Assembly (NCBI RefSeq): GCF_014202075.1 | Contig: NZ_JACHFZ010000003.1 | Location: 62,001-126,000 of the forward strand | Length of the DNA stretch: 64,000 nt | Reading direction: 5' to 3' | Source: Brevundimonas basaltis | Lineage (GTDB): Bacteria > Pseudomonadota > Alphaproteobacteria > Caulobacterales > Caulobacteraceae | In this document: positions 57,463 through 64,000 of the stretch, in pieces | Position numbering within the stretch: the first letter of the stretch is position 1 | Layout: every line of letters begins with the position of its first letter | Notes under the pieces: model-generated | Databases searched by the model: none | What the model was told of the DNA's origin: nothing | Seen by the model: only the letters and a program-made list of their open reading frames with translations | Position numbers and translations under genes: made by a program

Positions 57463-57778
57463 CGTCACGATCGATCCGCGCACCGCGCCGGAGGCCTGCC
57501 AAACCATGGCCGACGTCCGGCACGGCGTCGACGCCCTCGACCGCGCCCTCGTCGTCCTGCTGGCCGAACGCCAGCGCTATATGGACGCCGCCGCGCGCAT
57601 CAAGCCGGACCGCTCGGTCGTCCACGACGACGCCCGCATCGAGGATGTGGTGTCAAAGGTCCTCGCCGCCGCCGGCCCGGCCGGGCTCTCGCCCGCCATC
57701 GCCGAACCGGTCTGGCGCACCCTGATCGACCGCTGCATCGCCCACGAGTTCGCGGCCTGGGACCGGACCCGGGCCTAA
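57452..57778 (+). CDS. AroQ-type chorismate mutase family protein
   Basis: About 108 residues, all helical. CQTMADVRHGVDALDRALVVLLAERQRYMDAAARIKP is the AroQ helix 1 region with the active-site Arg and Lys (quoted as residue span about 16-50). The C-terminal IDRCIAHEFAAWD is also typical. The start is uncertain: a TTG at 57452 has GGAG seven bases upstream, and an ATG at 57434 is the alternative. Either overlaps the fpr end. It may make prephenate, or act as an isochorismate-pyruvate lyase-like enzyme. Convergent overlap of four bases with the next gene. Confidence 0.8.
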   Translation: MSDSVTIDPRTAPEACQTMADVRHGVDALDRALVVLLAERQRYMDAAARIKPDRSVVHDDARIEDVVSKVLAAAGPAGLSPAIAEPVWRTLIDRCIAHEFAAWDRTRA

Positions 57779-58125
57779 TCGCGCGCGACGACCGGCCGCG
57801 CCGACCGAACGGCCCGCAGGCCCACGTCGCTGTCGAGATGCATCTTGCGGCCCTCCGTGATGCGGCACTGACCCTGGTAGTTGATCCGGTCGCACACTTC
57901 CCAGGCGCCGCCCGAGGTCTTCAGGCTCTCCGTGCGGAACGAGTCCGAAATGTTGCTGACGTCCTCGACCAGAAACAGCGTCGGTCCTTCGAGACCCGCC
58001 TGCGCATAGAGGGTCAGGGTCGTGGCGCTCGGCATACGCGGCTGACCGAGGGTCGAATCCTGCACCGCCGGGGTCGTGGTGGGCGCGAGCAGGGCGAGTA
58101 CGAAACCGAGAACAATATGCGACAT
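57775..58125 (-). CDS. Exported beta/gamma-crystallin-like protein
   Basis: A 116-residue protein. The start at 58125 has GGAGGA six bases upstream and a signal peptide ending about residue 20. LTLYAQAGLEGPTLFLVEDVSNI matches the first Greek-key strand pattern of the beta/gamma-crystallin fold (aromatic, then x6-G). WEVCDRINYQGQCRITEG carries a second motif and a likely Cys-Cys disulfide. Such bacterial proteins often bind calcium, but I cannot place a complete site here. Function unknown. Confidence 0.75.
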   Translation of the reverse strand: MSHIVLGFVLALLAPTTTPAVQDSTLGQPRMPSATTLTLYAQAGLEGPTLFLVEDVSNISDSFRTESLKTSGGAWEVCDRINYQGQCRITEGRKMHLDSDVGLRAVRSARPVVARD

Positions 58126-58177
58126 GGCATCCTCCTCAGGGGAACGATCTGCAGCGTTCAACCTTTGCGCTAAAAAG

Positions 58178-58528
58178 TCAACGCAGCGACCGCAGCATCA
58201 GCTCGTGCCGGTAGGCCGCCACATCGGCCAGCGCCGTGTCCAGCGCGTCCCGCGCCCGGTCCAGCAGCGGCGGCGCATCGGCCTTCTCGGCCGTCTCGGC
58301 CGCCGCACAGGCCCCGGCCAGCGCCCCGGCCCCGATCCCCGCCGCCGCGCCCCGGAGGGTGTGCACCGCGTCGCGCCAGCCGTCCTCGCGTACATCCAGC
58401 ATCGGCGACCACATCGTCGCCTGCTGGACGAACAGGCCGAGCACCTCCTCGCCGACCGCGTCGTCGCCGGCGGTCATCCGCTCCAGCACGGTGAAATCGA
58501 CCGCTCCCGACAGATCCCTGCGCGCCAT
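58178..58528 (-). CDS. Hpt-domain phosphotransfer protein
   Basis: A 116-residue single-domain histidine phosphotransfer protein. The phosphorylatable residue is His56 in DAVHTLRGAAAGIGA, in the HxLKG-like context of Hpt four-helix bundles. GGGGAGGGACG precedes the ATG. No kinase or response regulator is adjacent, so it is an orphan relay component, possibly analogous to ChpT-like or other stand-alone relays (ChpT itself is larger). The partner is unknown. Confidence 0.85.
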   Translation of the reverse strand: MARRDLSGAVDFTVLERMTAGDDAVGEEVLGLFVQQATMWSPMLDVREDGWRDAVHTLRGAAAGIGAGALAGACAAAETAEKADAPPLLDRARDALDTALADVAAYRHELMLRSLR

Positions 58529-58721
58529 CGTCCCTCCCCCGCCGTCCGGTCCGACGGTCGATTCCCCAGCCTATCGCCTCCTGCGACAAAGCGGAACGGC
58601 GGCCCAAATCCCCTTGCGAGCGAACAGCTTTGCCCCTAGTTACGCCCCCTTCGCGGCCCGTCCCTCACTGGAACGCCGCGGGACGGCACGGCCCTTGCGA
58701 GAGCCGCCTGACGAATGGTCC

Positions 58722-58797
<76 letters not shown>

Positions 58798-59068
58798 TCG
58801 TCTCCTCTGGAAATTTGGGGCGAACAGGCTGCCTTTGCGAGCCCACGACTGCCCAGTCGCCTGGGTCGACAGGTTCCACGGCAGCCGGGCTCGCGCCCCA
58901 GAGCTGGCGTCCGGGGCCCGGGCGAGGACGAAGGCGCTTGACCTTGCCATGGTGGGAAGGCCCACAGGGCGGCTATCCCGGCCTGCGGCGACCTGACGCA
59001 AGGGTTTCGCCGGCGGAATGCGTATCTGACCAAACGGCTGATATGGCCGAACAGGGAATCTCTCGCCG

Positions 59069-60826
59069 ATGTCGACCTCGCATCTGGATCGCCGCATGCT
59101 TCTCCGTGGCGCCGCCGCCGGCGGCGGGCTGCTGGGGCTGCAAGGCCTATTGCCCGCATGGGCGCAGACGGGGTCGGCGGGCCTGCGGTCGGACCTGCCG
59201 ACGCTGACGGGACCGAACATCGACCTGACCGTGGGCCACTCGCCCTTCACAGTCGGCGGGCGCACCGGCCACGCGATCACCATCAATGGCGTTCTGCCGG
59301 CGCCGCTGCTGCGTCTGCGCGAGGGCCAGAACGTCCGGCTGTCGGTGACCAATACGCTGGACGAGGACACCTCGATCCACTGGCACGGGCTTTTGCTCCC
59401 CTTCCAGATGGACGGCGTGCCGGGCGTCAGCTTCCCCGGCATCAAACCGCGCGAGACCTTCGTCTACGAGTTCCCGGTCCGGCAGTCGGGCACCTTCTGG
59501 TACCATAGCCATTCCAATCTCCAGGAGGCGATGGGCCACTACGGGCCCCTCGTCATCGACCCGGAGGGCGCCGATCCGGTCGCCTATGACCGCGAGCATG
59601 TTCTGGTCCTGTCGGACTGGAGTTTCATGCATCCGCACGAAATCCTCGACAAACTGAAGAAGAGCCCCGGCTACTTCAACCGGCAGCGCACCACCCTGGC
59701 GGGCCTCATGGACGGCAGCGACCGGATGAGCCTGGAGGAGCGCAGGATGTGGGGGCAGATGCGGATGGATCCGCGCGACATCCTCGACGTCAACGGCTCG
59801 ACCTACACCTATCTGATCAACGGCCATGGCCCGCAGGAGAACTGGACCGGCCTGTTCCGGCCTGGCGAGCGGGTGCGGCTGCGCGTCATAAACGCCTCGG
59901 CCATGTCGATCTTCAACGTCCGCATTCCCGGTCTGGCGATGACGGTGGTGCAGGCCGACGGCGAGAATGTGCGCCCGGTCGAGACCGACGAGTTCCAGAT
60001 CTCGGTGGCCGAGACCTATGACGTGATCGTCCGTCCGACCGACGACCGCGCCTATACCATCGTCTCCGAGGCCATCGACCGTTCGGGCATGGGCCGGGCC
60101 ACCCTGGCGCCGCGCCTCGGCATGACCGCCGCGGTGCCGCCGCTGCGCGAGGTGCCCAATCTGACCATGGCCGACATGGGCATGGGCGGGATGGATCACG
60201 GGTCCATGGCCGGCATGGATCACGGGACCTCCGCGCCCGGCGCGGCGCATGACATGGCCGGGATGAACATGCGCGATCCGGACAACGCCCCGCCCGACAT
60301 GGCCGTCGGCGTCGGAGTCGACATGGTCAATATGGCGCCGAGGAACCGACTGGGCGAGCGCCCGACCGGCCTGACCGACGTCGATCACCGGGTGCTGGTC
60401 TATACCGACCTGGTGTCGCTCGCGCCCAACAAGGACCGGCGCCCTCCCAGCCGCACCATGGAGATTCACCTGACCGGCAATATGGAGCGGTTCATGTGGG
60501 GCTTCGATGGCCGGAAGTTCAGCGAGATCGTCGAGCCGATCCGTTTCGAACGCAATGAGCGGGTGCGGGTGACCCTGGTCAACGACACGATGATGGCCCA
60601 CCCGATCCACCTGCACGGCCACTTCTTCGAACTGGTCACCGGCGGGCCCGAGGGGCATCAGCCGCTGAAGCACACCGTCAACGTCGCCCCGGGCGGAAAG
60701 GTCACCTTCGACCTGACCGCCGACGCGCCCGGCGACTGGGCCTTCCATTGTCACCTGCTGATGCACATGCACGCCGGGATGTTCAACGTGGTGACGGTGC
60801 GGCCCCTCGATGGAGCCGCGTCATGA
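59069..60826 (+). CDS. copA: Copper-resistance multicopper oxidase
   Basis: A 585-residue periplasmic oxidase. DRRMLLRGAAAGGG is a Tat signal, as expected for a cofactor-loaded enzyme. Copper ligands appear in order: IHWHGLL and FWYHSHSN (type 2/3), then HPIHLHGHFF and HCHLLMHMHAGM (type 1 plus trinuclear). A methionine/histidine-rich insert at about residues 370-405 (MADMGMGGMDHG, then SMAGMDHG) is the usual copper-binding segment of CopA/PcoA. It oxidises Cu(I) to the less toxic Cu(II). It overlaps copB by ATGA. Confidence 0.95.
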   Translation: MSTSHLDRRMLLRGAAAGGGLLGLQGLLPAWAQTGSAGLRSDLPTLTGPNIDLTVGHSPFTVGGRTGHAITINGVLPAPLLRLREGQNVRLSVTNTLDEDTSIHWHGLLLPFQMDGVPGVSFPGIKPRETFVYEFPVRQSGTFWYHSHSNLQEAMGHYGPLVIDPEGADPVAYDREHVLVLSDWSFMHPHEILDKLKKSPGYFNRQRTTLAGLMDGSDRMSLEERRMWGQMRMDPRDILDVNGSTYTYLINGHGPQENWTGLFRPGERVRLRVINASAMSIFNVRIPGLAMTVVQADGENVRPVETDEFQISVAETYDVIVRPTDDRAYTIVSEAIDRSGMGRATLAPRLGMTAAVPPLREVPNLTMADMGMGGMDHGSMAGMDHGTSAPGAAHDMAGMNMRDPDNAPPDMAVGVGVDMVNMAPRNRLGERPTGLTDVDHRVLVYTDLVSLAPNKDRRPPSRTMEIHLTGNMERFMWGFDGRKFSEIVEPIRFERNERVRVTLVNDTMMAHPIHLHGHFFELVTGGPEGHQPLKHTVNVAPGGKVTFDLTADAPGDWAFHCHLLMHMHAGMFNVVTVRPLDGAAS

Positions 60827-62058
60827 ACCGCCTCCTCATCGCTCTGGCGCCCTTGATCCTCGCCGCCGCACCCGCAGCGGCGCAACACGCCGGCCACGGC
60901 CGACCACCGGCGGCCCGCCCGGCCCCGGCGCCCGCGCCACGCGCGACGCCGCCCGCTGCGCGCCCGGCCCCGCGACCAACCCCGCGCCCCGCTCCCCGGC
61001 CCCGGCCCGCAGCGCCACCGGCCGACCCGGCCCAAGATCCCCACGCCGGGCATGTCATGCCGCCGGCGGAGACTCCGGCGGCTGAGGATCCGCACGCCGG
61101 TCACGTCATGCCGACCAACCCCGAAGCCGATGATCCCCATGCCGGTCACGACATGACGACGATGACGCCCGAGGCGGCCGATCCGCACGCGGGTCACGAC
61201 ATGTCCCTCATGTCCCCGGGGCAGGCCGATCCCCATGCGGGGCACGATATGTCGGCGACCGGCATGGGACCGCCGGACGTGCCGACCAGCGCCGACAATC
61301 CCGGCCGTCCTCCGGAAGCACCCATTCCCGCCGCTGCGCTCAGCGGCCCGGGACACGCGGCCGATCTGATTTTCGGCGCGGAGGCGATGGCAAGGTCCCG
61401 TCGGACCCTGATCGCCGAGAACGGCGACATCCACACCACGGCCGTCATCGTCGATCGCCTCGAAGCCGGGTTCGGCGACGAGAGGACCTGGCTCTGGGAC
61501 GTCCAGGGCTGGAGCGGTGGCGACATCAACCGCTTCTGGTGGAAATCCGAGGGCGAGGGCCACGTCGACGACGGTCTGGAGGAAGCCGAACTCCAGGCGC
61601 TTTACAGCCGCGCCGTATCGCCCTTCTGGGACGTTCAGGCCGGCGTGCGCCAGGACTTCCGCCCCGATGGCGAGGACAGGACGCATCTGGTCCTCGGCGT
61701 TCAGGGGCTGGCGCCCCACTGGTGGGAAGTCGACGCCGCCGCCTTCCTGTCCACCGAGGGCGACCTGACCGCCCGCGTCGAAGCCGAATACGATCAGCGG
61801 ATCACTCAGCGCCTGATCCTCCAGCCGCGCTTCGAAATCGACATCTCGGCCAACGACATTCCGGAATTGGAGATCGGCCCGGGCCTGTCCTCGGTGGAGG
61901 CTGGCCTGCGGCTGCGTTACGAGTTCCACAAGGAGTTCGCCCCCTACGTCGGCGTCGAATGGAGCCGCGCGCTCGGTGACAGCGCCGACTACATCGAGGC
62001 CCGAGGCGGCGAGGTTGACGACACCCGGCTCGTCGTCGGCCTCAGGGCCTGGTTCTGA
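60823..62058 (+). CDS. copB: Outer-membrane copper-resistance protein B with five DPHAGH repeats
   Basis: A 411-residue protein. A signal peptide ends AAAAQ and is followed by an Ala/Pro/Arg linker. Then come five copies of DPHAGH(V/D)M spaced about 15-19 residues apart (residues about 75-150), giving a His/Met-rich metal-binding array. The C-terminal 210 residues are the CopB beta barrel (DLIFGAEAMARSRR, then WKSEGEGHVDDGLEEAELQ, ending VVGLRAWF). It binds copper at or in the outer membrane and works with CopA, whose stop overlaps its start. Confidence 0.93.
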   Translation: MNRLLIALAPLILAAAPAAAQHAGHGRPPAARPAPAPAPRATPPAARPAPRPTPRPAPRPRPAAPPADPAQDPHAGHVMPPAETPAAEDPHAGHVMPTNPEADDPHAGHDMTTMTPEAADPHAGHDMSLMSPGQADPHAGHDMSATGMGPPDVPTSADNPGRPPEAPIPAAALSGPGHAADLIFGAEAMARSRRTLIAENGDIHTTAVIVDRLEAGFGDERTWLWDVQGWSGGDINRFWWKSEGEGHVDDGLEEAELQALYSRAVSPFWDVQAGVRQDFRPDGEDRTHLVLGVQGLAPHWWEVDAAAFLSTEGDLTARVEAEYDQRITQRLILQPRFEIDISANDIPELEIGPGLSSVEAGLRLRYEFHKEFAPYVGVEWSRALGDSADYIEARGGEVDDTRLVVGLRAWF

Positions 62059-62209
62059 GGGTTGCATCCATGGGGACCGGCCTGATCCGTTGATCGCAAC
62101 CTCGGCCTGACAGGGAACCTGCGGCGGAACCGGGTCAGGGCCATCCGTCCCGCGCGCCTTGGGTCGGCGTCGCGGCCTCCGCTCTACGTCCGCTGCTGGC
62201 CCAGCAGGC

Positions 62210-63463
62210 TTACAGCGCCTCCATCCGGTGGAGATGATCCTCCGGCCCGTCCTCGGCGCCGCCGTCGGGTCGGCCATCCGGCAGGCCCTCCGTGGAGATC
62301 ACGGCGCTTTCGGTCAGGGTGCGGTGCACCGGACAGCGGTCGGCGATCTCCATGAGGCGGGTCCGCTGCGTCTCGTCCAGTTCGCCGCCGAACCCGAGCT
62401 TGCGGGTGAAATGGTCCGGTTCGGATGCGGTCTTGGCCGTGTGGCCGACCTCGACCACGACCCGTTCCAGCGGCCATCCCTTGCGCTCGGCGTAGAGGCG
62501 ACAGGTCATGACGGTGCAGGCCCCCAACCCCGCGCTCAGCAGATCATACGGAGTCGGTCCCGACCCAAGCCCCCCGACACTGACCGGCTCGTCGGCGAAG
62601 AAGCTCCCGGAGGCGGTGGTCACCTGCACCTGGAATTTTCCGCCGCCGGTTTCCTCGACCCTCAGCCCCTGCGCGGGCGGCGGGGGAGCGTCGGCCTGCG
62701 CATCGGCGTCGCCGACATAGCGGCTGGCCCAGGCGGCGATCACCCCGGCCGCATAGTCCGCGTCGGCCTTGTCGGTCAGCAGGTGATCGGCGTGATCGAG
62801 CGAGACAAAGCTCTTCGGATGGCGCGCCGTCAGGAAGATGCCGGATGCATTCTCGATCGAGACGATGTCGTCGACCGGCGAGTGCAACACCAGCAGGGCG
62901 CGCTTCAGCCCTTCGATCCGGGCCTGCTGGTTGTGCGAGCGGATGTCCTCGACGAAGTCCGCGCCGAGTTCGAACTCCCGCCCGGCGATCGACACCGGCA
63001 CCCGCCGCCCCGGGGCCAGCCCCTCGATCCCGGGGCCGACATGGGTCAGCACGTGCTCCGCGTCGAACGGGGTTCCGATCACAGCGACCGCCGCGACCTG
63101 ATCCAGCGCCCCGGCCGCCGCCAGCACCGCGGCCCCGCCGAAGCTGTGTCCGACCAGCAGACGCGGGGTGCGACCCGTCGCCTCCATGGCCCGGGCCGCG
63201 CAGACAATGTCCTGCACATCGCCTGACAGTCCGGCGCCGAACACCCCCTCGCTGTCGCCGAGGCCGGTGAAGTCGAAGCGCAGCACCCCGACGCCCGCCT
63301 CCGCGAGGGCGCGACTGACACGGACCGCCGCCAGCGAAGTCTTGTCGCAGGTGAAACAGTGGGCGAACACCGCCCAGGCATGCACCGGCCCCGGCCCGGT
63401 CTCCAGCACGCCGGTCAGCGTGCGCCCGGCCGGGTTGGCGAACTCGAAGTCCACGGCCGCCAT
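62210..63463 (-). CDS. Alpha/beta hydrolase fused to an OsmC-family domain
   Basis: A 417-residue fusion. Residues 1 to about 255 form an alpha/beta hydrolase with nucleophile Ser in LLVGHSFGGAAV, HSPVDDIV and LDHADHLL for the acid and histidine. From about 265 an OsmC/Ohr-like domain follows, with redox cysteines in GLGACTVMTCRLYAERK and RCPVHRTL. The fusion is known in many proteobacteria. The OsmC part suggests peroxide or thiol-related defence, the hydrolase an ester substrate. It lies 2 bases after the flavodoxin-family gene on the same strand. Confidence 0.9.
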   Translation of the reverse strand: MAAVDFEFANPAGRTLTGVLETGPGPVHAWAVFAHCFTCDKTSLAAVRVSRALAEAGVGVLRFDFTGLGDSEGVFGAGLSGDVQDIVCAARAMEATGRTPRLLVGHSFGGAAVLAAAGALDQVAAVAVIGTPFDAEHVLTHVGPGIEGLAPGRRVPVSIAGREFELGADFVEDIRSHNQQARIEGLKRALLVLHSPVDDIVSIENASGIFLTARHPKSFVSLDHADHLLTDKADADYAAGVIAAWASRYVGDADAQADAPPPPAQGLRVEETGGGKFQVQVTTASGSFFADEPVSVGGLGSGPTPYDLLSAGLGACTVMTCRLYAERKGWPLERVVVEVGHTAKTASEPDHFTRKLGFGGELDETQRTRLMEIADRCPVHRTLTESAVISTEGLPDGRPDGGAEDGPEDHLHRMEAL

Positions 63464-63465
63464 GC

Positions 63466-64000
63466 TCAGCGGTACTCCGGGTTGGGATGGTCGAATCGTT
63501 CGCCCTTGTCCCAGGCGCTCTTCTGGTTGCCGTGCGCGGGGATGCCGCCGGCGTCCTTCAGCATGCGCGCCATATGCATCAGGTTCCAGGCCATGAAGGT
63601 GGTGTTGCGCTGGGTGAACTCATTGTCCAGCCCGACCTTGCCGTCATCGCCGTAGGACGGCCCCGGCCCGGCCTCGCCGATCCAGCCCGCGTCGGCCTGG
63701 GGCGGGATGACATAGCCGAGGTGCTGCAGAGAATAGAGAATGTTCATGGCGCAGTGTTTGATGCCGTCCTCGTTGCCGGTGACGATGCAGCCGCCGACCC
63801 GCCCGTAATAGGCCCACTGGCCCTTGTCGTTGAGCTTGCCGGAGTAGCCGTACAGCCGCTCGATCACCCGGGTGCAGACCGACGACTTGTCGCCCAGCCA
63901 GATCGGCGTGCCGATCACCAGGATGTCGGCCGCCATCACCTGCTCCTGAACCGCCGGCCAGCCGTCGCTGTCCCAGCCGTGCTCGGTCATGTCGGGCTGG
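63466..64000 (-). CDS. Flavodoxin/NADPH-dependent FMN reductase family protein, 5' end off the right edge
   Basis: The frame stays open to base 64000, reading QPD before MTEHGWDSDGWP, so the N-terminus with the FMN phosphate loop lies outside. The visible 178 residues contain ADILVIGTPIWLGDKSSVCT and GGCIVTGNEDGIKHCAMNIL. These are typical of the flavodoxin-like fold of NAD(P)H-dependent oxidoreductases (WrbA-related). It ends 2 bases before the hydrolase-OsmC gene, with which it forms an operon that may serve oxidative or electrophile stress. Confidence 0.85.
   Translation of the reverse strand, partial: QPDMTEHGWDSDGWPAVQEQVMAADILVIGTPIWLGDKSSVCTRVIERLYGYSGKLNDKGQWAYYGRVGGCIVTGNEDGIKHCAMNILYSLQHLGYVIPPQADAGWIGEAGPGPSYGDDGKVGLDNEFTQRNTTFMAWNLMHMARMLKDAGGIPAHGNQKSAWDKGERFDHPNPEYR

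Overview
The window looks like the chromosome of a high-GC alphaproteobacterium of the Caulobacteraceae, probably Brevundimonas-like. That rests on overall composition, two large Caulobacter/Xanthomonas-type TonB-dependent receptors, many ATGA-overlapped operons, a CysD plus fused CysNC sulfate-activation pair, and lineage-typical families. The genus is inferred by recognition, not by a search.

Positions 1 to about 15,100 are accessory DNA. They hold exported proteins of unknown function, a CPBP membrane protease, and a tail-to-head trio of exported hydrolases: a zinc-dependent phospholipase C-like protein, an MBL-fold hydrolase and an amidohydrolase. The same stretch contains recombination debris: the last 39 codons of a tyrosine integrase, a frameshifted 3' end of purH, and a broken gene of a helix-turn-helix family. 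It ends in a live-looking DUF2924 plus large serine recombinase pair.

Positions 15,247 to 26,679 form an alginate utilisation locus. A TonB receptor and a GntR regulator are divergent from PL6 lyase, PL17 oligo-alginate lyase, MFS transporter, SDR (DEH reductase) and KDG kinase. Together they would import oligomers, cut them to monomer, reduce DEH to KDG and phosphorylate it to KDPG. A hydratase/FAH-family gene and a second TonB receptor follow. The receptor is convergent with two 2-oxoglutarate/iron oxygenase-like genes.

Positions 33,509 to 37,110 encode an MscS channel preceded by a large membrane protein. That protein has the periplasmic coiled coil and membrane platform of a big MscS-type channel, but ends in an AAA-type ATPase and a winged helix. 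This is the best candidate in the window for an undescribed system.

katG and a small gene follow. Divergent from them is an eight-gene operon (39,976 to 47,922) for aerobic 2-aminobenzoyl-CoA (anthranilate) degradation: fused monooxygenase/reductase, SDR, MarR, crotonase, acyl-CoA dehydrogenase, CoA ligase, thioesterase and RidA. Next come cysD-cysNC, a SemiSWEET, two tandem lipoprotein amidases, a dipeptidyl peptidase IV, ferredoxin-NADP reductase, a chorismate mutase-like gene, a beta/gamma-crystallin-like protein, an Hpt protein, tRNA-Lys(CTT), copA-copB, a hydrolase-OsmC fusion and a flavodoxin-family gene running off the right edge.
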